From contig NZ_JBMSDV010000003.1 in NCBI RefSeq assembly GCF_049445855.1, forward strand, positions 372,001 through 436,000: a stretch of DNA of 64,000 nt, in the 5' to 3' direction. A model generated the notes under the pieces. The model saw only the letters and a program-made list of their open reading frames with translations. It was not told where the DNA came from and ran no database searches. Every line of letters begins with the position of its first letter. Position 1 is the first letter of the stretch. A program made the translations under genes and the position numbers. Of this stretch, positions 51,619 through 60,523 are shown one piece after another. The stretch is from JAGOCV01 sp049445855 (GTDB lineage Bacteria > Pseudomonadota > Gammaproteobacteria > Burkholderiales > Burkholderiaceae_C).

Positions 51619-52182
51619 ATGATGAAACGATTACTCGATCTGGCGCTGGCGCTCATGGCCGCCGTGATTCTGGCAATCCCGCTGTTTTTCGTTGTGCTTG
51701 CTGTCCGCATGACTTCACCCGGTCCTGCACTTTATTGGTCGGATCGTGTCGGCAGGAACAATTCGGTTTTCCGCATGCCAAAATTCCGGAGTATGCGAAT
51801 CGATACTCCCGCCGTCGCGACCCATTTGCTTGAAAACCCCGCCCAGTGGCTGACGCCCATCGGATCTTTCCTCCGCAAGAGCAGCCTGGATGAACTCCCG
51901 CAACTGTGGAGCATTTTCCGGGGTGACATGAGTTTCGTCGGGCCCCGCCCTGCGCTTTTCAATCAGCATGACTTGATTGCATTGCGCACCGAAAAAGGCG
52001 TTCACTCTCTTCTTCCCGGTCTCACGGGGTGGGCGCAGATCAACGGTCGGGACGAATTGCCGATTCCTCAGAAAGTGGCGCTGGACGAGGAGTACCTGCA
52101 GCGCCGCTCGCTGGCCTTCGATATTCGCATCATCTGGCTGACTTTCTGGCGTGTAGTTCGCCGGGATGGTGTGGCACATTGA
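51619..52182 (+). CDS. PglC-type monotopic phosphoglycosyl transferase
   Basis: A 187-residue membrane-associated enzyme starting the glycan on undecaprenyl phosphate. Single hydrophobic re-entrant helix LALALMAAVILAIPLFFVVL, then SPGPALYWSDRVGRNNSVF, the catalytic Asp-Glu in SSLDELPQLWSIF, GDMSFVGPRP and LPGLTGWAQINGRDEL. It is the short form without the WcaJ N-terminal domain. Two adjacent ATG codons (51619, 51622) are possible starts. UDP-QuiNAc/FucNAc is the likely donor given both neighbours. Confidence 0.9.
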   Translation: MMKRLLDLALALMAAVILAIPLFFVVLAVRMTSPGPALYWSDRVGRNNSVFRMPKFRSMRIDTPAVATHLLENPAQWLTPIGSFLRKSSLDELPQLWSIFRGDMSFVGPRPALFNQHDLIALRTEKGVHSLLPGLTGWAQINGRDELPIPQKVALDEEYLQRRSLAFDIRIIWLTFWRVVRRDGVAH

Positions 52183-52186
52183 GCAC

Positions 52187-54115
52187 ATGATTTCTCAGCG
52201 GCTCATTGGCCTTCCGCGTCGCGTCAAGCAGTTCACCGTGATGCTGCTCGACGCGGCGCTTGCCGTTGTGGCCACCTGGCTGGCGTTCAGTTTGCGGCTG
52301 GACGTCCTTCACTGGCCGGAAGGCGATCAATGGAAGGCGTATGCGCTGTCCTTCGTGCTGGCCCTTCCGGTCTTTCTGCGATTCGGCCTGTATCGGGCCA
52401 TCTTCCGCTACACCGGAATCGCGGCAATGGCGGCAACTGTCAAAGCCGTTGCGCTGTACGGTGCGCTGCTGTTCGTGATTCTCGTGACCATGCGCTGGCC
52501 TATGGTCCCGAGAAGCCTGGGCGTTTTGCAGCCACTCATCTTCCTGCTTCTCGTGGCGATGAGTCGTGCGCTGGCCCGGTTCTGGCTCCTCGACCTGGTG
52601 GCCAAATCCGGGTCACGGAGTGCACGGCCACGCCTGCTCATCTACGGGGCTGGCGCGGCGGGCGTGCAAACTGCCAACGCGGTCGGTACGGGCCAGTTCG
52701 ACCTGATGGGGTTCATTGACGACGATGAATCGAAGATCGGCCGCAGTATCAATCGTGTGACCGTGTTGTCCGCGGCACAGGTCCCCGAGGCGGTGGAGCG
52801 GCTCGGGATTACCGACATCCTGCTCGCCGTGCCCAGCGCGACACGCCAGCGCCGCAACGAAATCCTCGCCGCTCTGCGGTCGCTACCCGTTCACATTCGC
52901 ACGTTGCCCGGCTTGGGCGACCTGGCCAGCGGCCGCGTGACCGTGCAGGACTTTCAGGAATTGGACATTGAAGACTTGCTGGGCCGCGACGCTGTCGCAC
53001 CCGATCCGGAGCTATTGTCCAGGCACCTCACCGGGCGCACAGTACTGGTGACTGGAGCGGGAGGCAGCATCGGTAGCGAGTTGTGTCGGCAGATACTCCT
53101 CCAGCGGCCGGGGTGTTTGCTGCTGCTGGATCACAGCGAGTACAACCTGTATGCGATCCATCAGGAACTGGGTTCGCAAGCCTCGGATTCGGGCGTGCAA
53201 TTGTTGCCGCTTCTCGTCAGCGTCATGCACGCTGCCCGCATGGACGACGTGTTCGCCGCCTTCCGCCCCGACACCGTCTACCACGCCGCCGCCTACAAGC
53301 ACGTCCCATTGGTCGAGCAGAACGCCGGCGAAGGACTGAGCAACAACATCTCGGGTACGCTGATCACCGCGCAGGCAGCCTTGCGCCATGGCGTCGGCCG
53401 TTTCGTGCTTGTTTCCACTGACAAGGCAGTCCGCCCCACCAACATCATGGGCGCAAGCAAGCGCGTCGCGGAACTCGTGCTGCAGGCGCTGGCCGCGAAA
53501 TCGGCCGCGTCGGTGCAGCCGGCCAACGGCGCGTCCGGCACAACCTTCGCCATGGTCCGCTTCGGCAACGTGCTCGGCTCCTCGGGCAGTGTCGTGCCGC
53601 TGTTCCGCAGGCAACTGGCCGCGGGTGGTCCGCTGACGGTCACGCATTCGGAAGTCACGCGCTATTTCATGACCATCCCGGAAGCGGCCCAACTCGTGCT
53701 GCAGGCCGGCGCCATGGCCGAAGGCGGGGAGGTCTTCGTACTCGACATGGGTGAACCCGTGCGTATCCTCGATCTCGCGCACCGCATGGTGCGGCTATCG
53801 GGTCTCACGGTGCGCGACGCTGAACATCCCGACGGCGACATCGAGATCGCCATCACCGGCCTGCGCCCGGGCGAGAAGCTCTACGAAGAGCTGCTGATCG
53901 GCGACGACCCCCAGCCCACCACGCACCCGCGCATCATGAAGGCGCGGGAAAGCATGCTCGACTGGCCGCAGCTCGACGCGGCGCTGGAGCGCTTGCGGGC
54001 CGCCATCGCCACCAACGATGTGCCTGCGGCCAAGGCGGTGCTCCAGGAAATCGTGAGCGGCTATCAGCCCGAGGCCGAGACGGTCGATCACCTGGCGCTG
54101 GCAACCCGCCCCTGA
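52187..54115 (+). CDS. WbpM/CapD-like UDP-GlcNAc 4,6-dehydratase
   Basis: A 642-residue inner-membrane protein: four N-terminal helices (residues ~15-125), a first Rossmann domain (LLIYGAGAAGVQTANAV) and a catalytic SDR domain with VTGAGGSIGSELCRQ, YHAAAYKHVPLVEQN and VSTDKAVRPTNIMGASKR. The YxxxK tyrosine is Met421 with Lys425, exactly the Ser-Met-Lys triad known for FlaA1/WbpM dehydratases. It makes UDP-4-keto-6-deoxy-GlcNAc. Last gene of the cluster; ATG 52187 is four bases after the previous stop. Confidence 0.93.
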   Translation: MISQRLIGLPRRVKQFTVMLLDAALAVVATWLAFSLRLDVLHWPEGDQWKAYALSFVLALPVFLRFGLYRAIFRYTGIAAMAATVKAVALYGALLFVILVTMRWPMVPRSLGVLQPLIFLLLVAMSRALARFWLLDLVAKSGSRSARPRLLIYGAGAAGVQTANAVGTGQFDLMGFIDDDESKIGRSINRVTVLSAAQVPEAVERLGITDILLAVPSATRQRRNEILAALRSLPVHIRTLPGLGDLASGRVTVQDFQELDIEDLLGRDAVAPDPELLSRHLTGRTVLVTGAGGSIGSELCRQILLQRPGCLLLLDHSEYNLYAIHQELGSQASDSGVQLLPLLVSVMHAARMDDVFAAFRPDTVYHAAAYKHVPLVEQNAGEGLSNNISGTLITAQAALRHGVGRFVLVSTDKAVRPTNIMGASKRVAELVLQALAAKSAASVQPANGASGTTFAMVRFGNVLGSSGSVVPLFRRQLAAGGPLTVTHSEVTRYFMTIPEAAQLVLQAGAMAEGGEVFVLDMGEPVRILDLAHRMVRLSGLTVRDAEHPDGDIEIAITGLRPGEKLYEELLIGDDPQPTTHPRIMKARESMLDWPQLDAALERLRAAIATNDVPAAKAVLQEIVSGYQPEAETVDHLALATRP

Positions 54116-54130
54116 GTTTGCGTCACAATC

Positions 54131-54151
54131 CGGGAAAAGCCCCTTTTCCCG
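54131..54151 (+). terminator. Hairpin between cluster end and argB
   Basis: CGGGAAAA and TTTTCCCG form an eight-pair stem around GCCCC, 15 bases after the wbpM-like stop and 9 bases before the argB ATG. The T tract is within the stem, so termination is plausible but not certain; it might also affect argB translation. Confidence 0.38.
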
Positions 54152-54160
54152 ACGCCGCCC

Positions 54161-55051
54161 ATGACCGACCTCCTCAATATCGCCCCGCGCGACAAGGCCG
54201 AAATCCTTGCGCAGGCGCTGCCGTACATCCGCAAGTTCCATGGCAAGACCATGGTCATCAAGTACGGCGGCAACGCCATGACGGACCCCGCCCTGCAGCA
54301 GGACTTCGCCGAAGACGTGGTGCTGCTCAAGCTGGTGGGCATCAACCCGGTGGTGGTTCATGGCGGCGGGCCGCAGATCGAGACCGCGCTCAAGCGCCTG
54401 GGCAAGAAGGGCGAGTTCATCCAGGGCATGCGCGTGACCGATGCCGAGACGATGGAAGTGGTCGAATGGGTGTTGGCCGGCGAGGTGCAGCAGGACATCG
54501 TGGGCCTGATCAATCAGGTCGGCGGCAAGGCCGTGGGGCTGACGGGGCGCGACGGCGGCATGATCCGTGCGCGCAAGCTGCGCATGCTGGACAACGCCGA
54601 CCCCACGAAGGAACACGACATCGGCCAGGTGGGTGACATCGTCGGCATCGACCCGTCGGTGGTGAAGGCGCTGCAGGACGACCAGTTCATCCCTGTGGTG
54701 AGCCCCATCGGCTTCGGCGAGCAGAACGAGAGCTACAACATCAACGCCGACGTGGTGGCCGCCAAGCTGGCCACGGTTCTGCAGGCGGAGAAGCTGCTCA
54801 TGCTCACCAACATTCCCGGCGTGCTGGACAAGGACAAGAACCTGCTCACCGAACTCACGATGAAGCAGATCGACGAACTCATCGCCGACGGCACGATCTC
54901 CGGCGGCATGCTGCCCAAGATTGCCGGCGCGCTCGACGCGGCCAAGAGCGGCGTCAACGCAGTGCACATCATCGACGGCCGCGTGCCTCATTCCATGTTG
55001 CTGGAAATTCTGACCGAGCAGGCGTTCGGCACGATGATCCGCTCGCACTGA
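54161..55051 (+). CDS. argB: Acetylglutamate kinase ArgB
   Basis: A 296-residue amino-acid kinase, step two of arginine synthesis. MVIKYGGNAM, VVVHGGGPQIETALKRLG, QGMRVTDAETMEVVEWVL, NINADVVAAKLATVLQAEKL (key INADVVAAKLA) and ISGGMLPKIAGALDA are complete. It has the N-terminal extension of the arginine-sensitive hexameric form. Followed after 20 bases by a two-component system. Confidence 0.97.
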   Translation: MTDLLNIAPRDKAEILAQALPYIRKFHGKTMVIKYGGNAMTDPALQQDFAEDVVLLKLVGINPVVVHGGGPQIETALKRLGKKGEFIQGMRVTDAETMEVVEWVLAGEVQQDIVGLINQVGGKAVGLTGRDGGMIRARKLRMLDNADPTKEHDIGQVGDIVGIDPSVVKALQDDQFIPVVSPIGFGEQNESYNINADVVAAKLATVLQAEKLLMLTNIPGVLDKDKNLLTELTMKQIDELIADGTISGGMLPKIAGALDAAKSGVNAVHIIDGRVPHSMLLEILTEQAFGTMIRSH

Positions 55052-55071
55052 GACAAGGGACATCGACACCC

Positions 55072-55746
55072 ATGCGCCTGCTGCTCGTCGAAGATGACGT
55101 GATGGTCGCCAGCGGCATCAAGCTGGGGCTCAGTGACGCCGGCTATGCGGTGGACTGGGTGGCCAGCGCCGAGCGCGCCGAAGAAGTGCTCGCCACGGAA
55201 ACCTTCGACGCCGCAGTCATCGACATCGGCCTGCCACGCATGGACGGGCTTGAACTCACCCAGCGGCTGCGCAAGGCCGGCCATGCGCTGCCCGTGATGA
55301 TCCTCACCGCGCGCGACGCGCTGCAGGACCGCGTGCAGGGCCTGGACCTCGGGGCCGACGACTACATGGTCAAGCCCTTCGAGCTGCCGGAGTTGCTGGC
55401 ACGCCTGCGTGCGCTGCTTCGCCGTTCGCAGGCGGCCACCACGGCGGTGCTGGGCTTCGGTCCGCTGGAGATGGACACCGCCAACCGCCGCGCCACCGTC
55501 GGCGGGCAGACACTCGAACTCGGCCCGCGCGAGTGGACCGTGATGGAATACCTGCTCATCAACGCACCCAAGCCTGCCAGCAAGGAAAAGCTGCTGCACG
55601 CGCTCACCGGCTGGGACAAGGAGATCACACCGAACGCGGTGGAGGTCTACATCTCGCGCTTGCGCGCCAAGCTCGAGCCGCACGGCCTGGCGCTGCGGTC
55701 GATCCGGGGCTTCGGCTACCGCCTGGAACTCCTCGGCGCTTCGTGA
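55072..55746 (+). CDS. OmpR-family response regulator
   Basis: A 224-residue regulator. Receiver domain: LLVEDDVMVASGIKLGL, phospho-acceptor Asp in AVIDIGLPRMDG (residue ~51), LTARDALQDRV and MVKPFELPELLARL. C-terminal winged helix: GPREWTVMEYLLIN and VYISRLRAKLEPHG. TctD/QseB-like. The stop overlaps the kinase start (GTGA), so the pair is coupled. Target genes not identifiable here. Confidence 0.94.
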   Translation: MRLLLVEDDVMVASGIKLGLSDAGYAVDWVASAERAEEVLATETFDAAVIDIGLPRMDGLELTQRLRKAGHALPVMILTARDALQDRVQGLDLGADDYMVKPFELPELLARLRALLRRSQAATTAVLGFGPLEMDTANRRATVGGQTLELGPREWTVMEYLLINAPKPASKEKLLHALTGWDKEITPNAVEVYISRLRAKLEPHGLALRSIRGFGYRLELLGAS

Positions 55747-57176
55747 CGAGGTCCACCCGCATCACCACGGGGCTGCAGCGGCGGCTGGTGGTGCTGCTGC
55801 TGCTGCCCCTGCTCATCCTCGCATTTGTCAACGCGTGGTTCGATTACCGCTCTGCAGGCAACGCCGCCGTGCAGCAGGATCGGCAGCTCGCCGCGTTGTT
55901 GCCGCTGCTGGTCGACTCGGTCGTCGGGCCCGGCGAGACGGCCACCGATCCGCCGGTCATGCTGCTGGCCCCGCCGCTCGACGAGTTCCTGAAGCAAGGA
56001 CGCGGCCTCACGGTGTTTGCCATCGGCGACGCGTCGGGCCGCATCGTCATCGGCGAACCCTGGCTTTCCGGGGTGGACCCCAACACCGACCAGCCCGAAT
56101 TCCACAGCGAGGAATACAACGGCGTCATCTACCGCATCGCCACGCAACGCATCACCACGCCGGCCGGCGAACTGATCATGGTGCTGGCCGACGGTTCGGG
56201 CTCGCGCCAGCAATGGCTGCAGTCGGTGTTGTTCCGCGTGCTGCTGCCCAACATCGTGCTCATCGTCGCAGCAGCGCTGGCCGTCAGCTGGGCGGTGCGG
56301 CGCGCGCTCGGGCCGCTGCTGACGCTCAAGGAAGACGTGGAACATCGCTCGCCGCGTGACCTGACTGCGCTGGACGTGCAGGCGACGCCGGACGAGGTCC
56401 GGCCACTGGTCGAATCGCTCAACCGGCTCTTCGGCCTCGTCAACGCGCAGGCCGACAGCCAGCGCCGCTTTGTTGCCGACGCCGCACATCAGTTGCGCAC
56501 GCCGCTGGCGGGCCTGCAGGCGCAGGTGGAAGCCTGGGCGCAGGCTGCGGGCACCGGCCCGCTCGACCTCGGCAACGAGGAAATCCTCAAGCTGCGCGAT
56601 GCCACGCGACGCACTTCGCAACTGGCACACCAGCTTTTGGCACTCTCGCGCGCGGACGCCCGCGCCACCGACGCGCAACCGCGCCGCATGGTCGACCTCA
56701 AGCCGTTGTGCGAAGACATCCTGCAGACCTTCCTGGACTCGGCCGCCGCCAAGCACATCGACCTCGGGCTCGATGTCGTACCGGTGCAGGTGCCCGGACA
56801 GGAATGGTTGCTGCGCGAGCTACTGGCCAACCTCGTGGGAAATGCGGTGAAGTACACGCAGGAGGGAGGTTCGGTCACCATCCGCTGCGGGAGTGAGCCG
56901 GCGCCCGAGGGCAGCGAGGCCATCCCCACGAATTTCCTGGAAGTGGAGGACGACGGCCCCGGCATTCCGCAAGCCGAGCGTGGCCGGGTGCTGGAGCGCT
57001 TCTACCGCTCGCCCGGCGCCGAAGGCGAGGGCAATGGCCTGGGTCTTGCCATTGCAGACGAAATCGCGCACAGCCATCGCAGCCACCTGCAGTTGCTCAC
57101 CGGACAACGCGGTGCCGGACTGCGCGTGAGGCTGGATTTCCCGGCCCAGGTTTCCGGGCCGCTCCCCGTGGTTTGA
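55743..57176 (+). CDS. Sensor histidine kinase, TctE/2CSK_N type
   Basis: A 477-residue inner-membrane kinase starting at GTG 55743. Helix 1 (LVVLLLLPLLILAFVNAWF), a ~140-residue periplasmic sensor of the 2CSK_N kind, helix 2 (VLLPNIVLIVAAALAVSWAV), HAMP, then H-box FVADAAHQLRTPLAGLQ, N-box ELLANLVGNAVKYTQEG, G1 VEDDGPGIP and G2 GEGNGLGLAI. TctE relatives sense organic acids such as tricarboxylates. Partner is the regulator directly upstream. Confidence 0.93.
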   Translation: MTRSTRITTGLQRRLVVLLLLPLLILAFVNAWFDYRSAGNAAVQQDRQLAALLPLLVDSVVGPGETATDPPVMLLAPPLDEFLKQGRGLTVFAIGDASGRIVIGEPWLSGVDPNTDQPEFHSEEYNGVIYRIATQRITTPAGELIMVLADGSGSRQQWLQSVLFRVLLPNIVLIVAAALAVSWAVRRALGPLLTLKEDVEHRSPRDLTALDVQATPDEVRPLVESLNRLFGLVNAQADSQRRFVADAAHQLRTPLAGLQAQVEAWAQAAGTGPLDLGNEEILKLRDATRRTSQLAHQLLALSRADARATDAQPRRMVDLKPLCEDILQTFLDSAAAKHIDLGLDVVPVQVPGQEWLLRELLANLVGNAVKYTQEGGSVTIRCGSEPAPEGSEAIPTNFLEVEDDGPGIPQAERGRVLERFYRSPGAEGEGNGLGLAIADEIAHSHRSHLQLLTGQRGAGLRVRLDFPAQVSGPLPVV

Positions 57177-57226
57177 CCCGGGGCCATGCTGCTGTGCGAG
57201 AATCATTTGCACACCGTACTTACACC

Positions 57227-57868
57227 ATGTCAGACGCAGAGAACAGCACCTCCCAAGTTACTTCCGACGCCGACGCCTCCGCGCCGGTGCGCAAGCGGCC
57301 CAAGCCGGGCGAACGCCGCGTCCAGATCCTGCAGGCCCTGGCCACCATGCTGGAGCAACCGGGGGCGGAGCGCATCACCACTGCGGCACTCGCTGCACGG
57401 CTGGAAGTGAGTGAAGCGGCCCTGTACCGGCACTTCGCCAGCAAGGCCCAGATGTTCGAAGGCCTCATCGAATTCATCGAACAGAGCGTGTTCTCGCTGA
57501 TCAACCAGATCACCGAACGTGAAGCCGACGGCGCCGCGCAGGCCGCGCGCATCACCGGCATGTTGCTGCAGTTCGCCGAAAAGAACCCCGGCATGACGCG
57601 TGTGATGGTGGGCGACGCGCTGGTCTACGAGAACGAGCGCCTGCAGCAGCGCATGAACCAGTTCTTCGACAAGATCGAATCCACCTTCCGCCAGTCGCTG
57701 CGCGTGCAGGCGGAATCCCGGGGCTCGGCCACACCCACGGCCGATGCGCAGGTGCGCGCTTCGGCGCTCACCGCGTTCATCGTCGGTCGCCTGCAGCGCT
57801 TCGCGCGCTCCGGTTTCAAGCGCATGCCGTCCGAGCACCTCGACGCGAGTCTCGGCCTGCTCCTCTAA
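57227..57868 (+). CDS. slmA: Nucleoid occlusion factor SlmA
   Basis: A 213-residue TetR-fold protein that binds DNA sites and blocks FtsZ assembly over the nucleoid. KPGERRVQILQALATMLEQP, TTAALAARLEVSEAALYRHF, ASKAQMFEGLIEFIEQSVFS and KNPGMTRVMVGDALVYENER are diagnostic. Near argB is its usual place in beta- and gammaproteobacteria. Start ATG 57227; upstream 50 bases hold no firm promoter. Confidence 0.93.
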   Translation: MSDAENSTSQVTSDADASAPVRKRPKPGERRVQILQALATMLEQPGAERITTAALAARLEVSEAALYRHFASKAQMFEGLIEFIEQSVFSLINQITEREADGAAQAARITGMLLQFAEKNPGMTRVMVGDALVYENERLQQRMNQFFDKIESTFRQSLRVQAESRGSATPTADAQVRASALTAFIVGRLQRFARSGFKRMPSEHLDASLGLLL

Positions 57869-57889
57869 GCCGGTTCAAACAAACCGGCT
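57868..57889. terminator. Hairpin between convergent slmA and mannonate dehydratase genes
   Basis: AGCCGGTT-CAAACA-AACCGGCT forms an eight-pair stem that touches both stop codons. The position suits a bidirectional terminator; no T-run follows. Confidence 0.5.
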
Positions 57890-59100
57890 CACCAGCTCCA
57901 CAACGTGCCGTCGTGCTGCAGCCGGTTCACCGGCAGGTAGGCGCGCTGGTACGGGTACTTCGCGGCGAGCTTCTCATCGATCTCCACGCCGTGGCCCGGC
58001 TTCTCGCCGCAATGCATGAAGCCCTGCCTGAACACATAGTCGTGCGGGAAGACTTCGTCGGTCGCGTCGGTATGGCGCATGTATTCCTGCACCCCGAAGT
58101 TGGGCACCCAGGTGTCGAAGTGCAGCGCAGCGCCCATGCACACGGGTGAAAGATCGGTCGCGCCGTGGCAGCCGGTGCGCACCTGGTACAGGCTTGCAAA
58201 GTCCGCAATGCGCCGCAGGTGCGTGATGCCCCCCGCATGCACCACGGTCGCGCGGATGTAGTCGATCAACTGGTTCTGGATCAGGTCCTTGCAGTCCCAG
58301 ACCGTGTTGAAGATCTCACCCACGGCCAGCGGCGTCGTCGTGTGCTGGCGGATCAACCGGAACGCCTCCTGGTTTTCGGCCGGCGTGCTGTCCTCCATCC
58401 AGAACAGGTGATACGGCTCCAGCGATTTGCCCAGCCGTCCGGCCTCGATCGGTGTCAGGCGGTGGTGCACGTCGTGCAGAAGGTGGATGTCCGGTCCCAC
58501 GGCTTCGCGCACGGCTTCGAACAGTCGCGGCGTGTGCAGCAGGTATTTCTCGGTACTCCAGTCGTGCTCGCTCGGCAGGTCGGCGTCGGCCGGTTCATAG
58601 AACATGGTGCCGCGCCCCACGCCGTACACCTTCTCCAGCCCCGGCACGCCGCTTTGCGCGCGGATCGCCTGGTAGCCCATCTCCTTGTACTTGAGCACTT
58701 CTTCCACCGTCTGCGCGATGTCGCGGCCGTTGGCGTGGCCGTAGACCATCACACCGGTGCGGCTGCGCCCGCCGAGCAACTGGTAGAGCGGCAGGCCGGC
58801 AGCCTTGGCCTTGATGTCCCACAGCGCCGTGTCCACCGCCGCGATGGCGCTCATCGTCACCGGGCCGCGCCGCCAGTAGGCGCCCTTGTAGAGGTACTGC
58901 CAGATGTCCTCGATCTGATGGGCGTCCCTGCCGATCAGGCAGGGGATGACATGCTCGGTCAGATAGCTCACGACCGACAGTTCGCGCCCATTGAGTGTCG
59001 CATCGCCGATGCCGGTGAGCCCCTGGTCTGTCTCTATCTTCAGCGTGACGAAGTTGCGTCCCGGCGAGCAGACGATGACGCGTGCCGCTGTGATCTTCAT
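57889..59100 (-). CDS. manD: D-mannonate dehydratase, ManD type
   Basis: A 403-residue enolase-superfamily enzyme. MKITAARVIVCSPGRNFVT leads to the barrel with metal/base residues in LLHDVHHRLTPIEA (Asp-x-His), WMEDSTPAENQ, PLAVGEIFNT and GCHGATDLSPVCMGAALHFD. That set defines the high-efficiency mannonate dehydratases (RspA/ManD) rather than the UxuA fold. Converts D-mannonate to 2-keto-3-deoxygluconate. Last gene of the hexuronate operon; its start overlaps the reductase stop. Confidence 0.9.
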   Translation of the reverse strand: MKITAARVIVCSPGRNFVTLKIETDQGLTGIGDATLNGRELSVVSYLTEHVIPCLIGRDAHQIEDIWQYLYKGAYWRRGPVTMSAIAAVDTALWDIKAKAAGLPLYQLLGGRSRTGVMVYGHANGRDIAQTVEEVLKYKEMGYQAIRAQSGVPGLEKVYGVGRGTMFYEPADADLPSEHDWSTEKYLLHTPRLFEAVREAVGPDIHLLHDVHHRLTPIEAGRLGKSLEPYHLFWMEDSTPAENQEAFRLIRQHTTTPLAVGEIFNTVWDCKDLIQNQLIDYIRATVVHAGGITHLRRIADFASLYQVRTGCHGATDLSPVCMGAALHFDTWVPNFGVQEYMRHTDATDEVFPHDYVFRQGFMHCGEKPGHGVEIDEKLAAKYPYQRAYLPVNRLQHDGTLWSW

Positions 59101-60503
59101 TCGCTTGTCTCCCTGTTGAGTTGTTCCACCGCCGCCAGTACACCGCTCGCATGGATGCGCGCGAGCCAGTGCTCCACACGGGCCTGCCATGCATCGTTGC
59201 GCGCGATTGCTTCTCCCCACACTTCGACCAGGCTGCCGAGTGCATGCACCGTGCGCACGGCATCGCCCGCGTGCGCGAGTGCCAGCGCCTGGACGCGCTC
59301 GGCCATCGGGTCGAGCAGGGCGTAGGAATGTCCGTTCTCGCTCTCGCCGGTGCAATAACGCATCCATGCGGCGGCGGCGAAGGCGAGGCGCTCGAACGGC
59401 TGGCCCTTGCCGATCTGCCCGAGGATCGATGGCGGCCAGCGCTGCGGAATCTTCTGCGTGCTGTCGGTCGCTATCTGGTGCACGCTGTGCTTGAGCGCCG
59501 GGTTGGCGAAGCGCGCGAGCAGGGCGTCCCGGTACGCCTGCCAGTCGGGCCGCGTGACGTGCGGCGCGACTTCATGCGTCATGAGGCCGTGCACGAAGGT
59601 GTGTATCGCCGGCTGCGAAATGCAGTCGCAGATGACCGCCAGCCCTGCCACCGCGCCCATGCAGGCCATGGCCGTGTGGCTGCCGTTGAGCATGCGCAGC
59701 TTGGCTTCCTCGAAAGGGCGCACGTCGTCCACCACGTTCACGCCGGCGTCGGCCAACAAGTCGCCGTCGGCTGCGTCGACGAAGCGGCGCTCGATCACCC
59801 ATTCCCAGAATGCCTCGGTGCCCAGCGCGCTGTCGTCCTTCAGCCCCAGCGACTCGCGTGCGGCCCTCAGGCGTTCGTCGGTCGCGGCAGGCACGATGCG
59901 ATCCACCATGCTGTTGGGGAAGGCGCAGCGCTCACCGATCCAGAGCGCGGTTTCGGCATCGGGCGCGCCCTGTTCGCACAGCGCCTGCAGCTTGCGGCCG
60001 TTGCCGCTCAGGTTGTCGCACGATGCGATGGTGAGCCCCGGCAACCCTGCGGCGCGCCGCGCAACCAGGCCTTGCACGATGAGCGACGCGAGCCCGGGTC
60101 CGTAGCCCTTCTCGGTGACGGTGAGGGTGATCCATCGGGTCGATGGCGCGGCAATCGCCTGCACCACGCGTGGCGCTTCACGCGCAGCGACACAGGTTTC
60201 CACGATCGCCCCCGGAACCTGCCAGTGCGTGCCATCCCGGCTGGCGATCTGGACAGCATAGAGGCCGTCCTGCGCAGCGAGCGAATCAGCCACGTGCGTG
60301 CTGCGCATCGCCACACCCAGCACCGCCCACCGCGTGTCGCCGCGTGAGAGCAGGGCGTCGAACACCATGGCCTGGTGGGCGCGATGGAATGCGCCCAGGC
60401 CGAGGTGGACCACGCCGGGGATGAGTCCGCCGCGTTCGTAGCGCGGGACGGCTGCGCCGTTGGCGGCGGCGACATCGAGCGTGCGGTTCTGCAGTCTTTC
60501 CAT
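59097..60503 (-). CDS. Mannitol-dehydrogenase family, fructuronate reductase-like
   Basis: A 468-residue NAD-dependent polyol dehydrogenase. VHLGLGAFHRAHQAMVF is the cofactor region; NLSGNGRKLQALCE, CAFPNSMVDRIVP and KLRMLNGSHTAMACMGA (Asn-x3-His catalytic area) follow. With mannonate dehydratase coupled downstream the likely reaction is D-fructuronate to D-mannonate (UxuB). Start ATG 60503 is preferred over 60608, which would overlap the SDR. Confidence 0.85.
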   Translation of the reverse strand: MERLQNRTLDVAAANGAAVPRYERGGLIPGVVHLGLGAFHRAHQAMVFDALLSRGDTRWAVLGVAMRSTHVADSLAAQDGLYAVQIASRDGTHWQVPGAIVETCVAAREAPRVVQAIAAPSTRWITLTVTEKGYGPGLASLIVQGLVARRAAGLPGLTIASCDNLSGNGRKLQALCEQGAPDAETALWIGERCAFPNSMVDRIVPAATDERLRAARESLGLKDDSALGTEAFWEWVIERRFVDAADGDLLADAGVNVVDDVRPFEEAKLRMLNGSHTAMACMGAVAGLAVICDCISQPAIHTFVHGLMTHEVAPHVTRPDWQAYRDALLARFANPALKHSVHQIATDSTQKIPQRWPPSILGQIGKGQPFERLAFAAAAWMRYCTGESENGHSYALLDPMAERVQALALAHAGDAVRTVHALGSLVEVWGEAIARNDAWQARVEHWLARIHASGVLAAVEQLNRETSE

Positions 60504-60523
60504 GGGATGCGCTCGCCCGGTGC

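Noticed and set aside
59121..60347. 408-codon plus-strand open frame opposite the fructuronate reductase-like gene
   Set aside because: Antisense shadow; composition is Arg/His/Gly rich with no domain.
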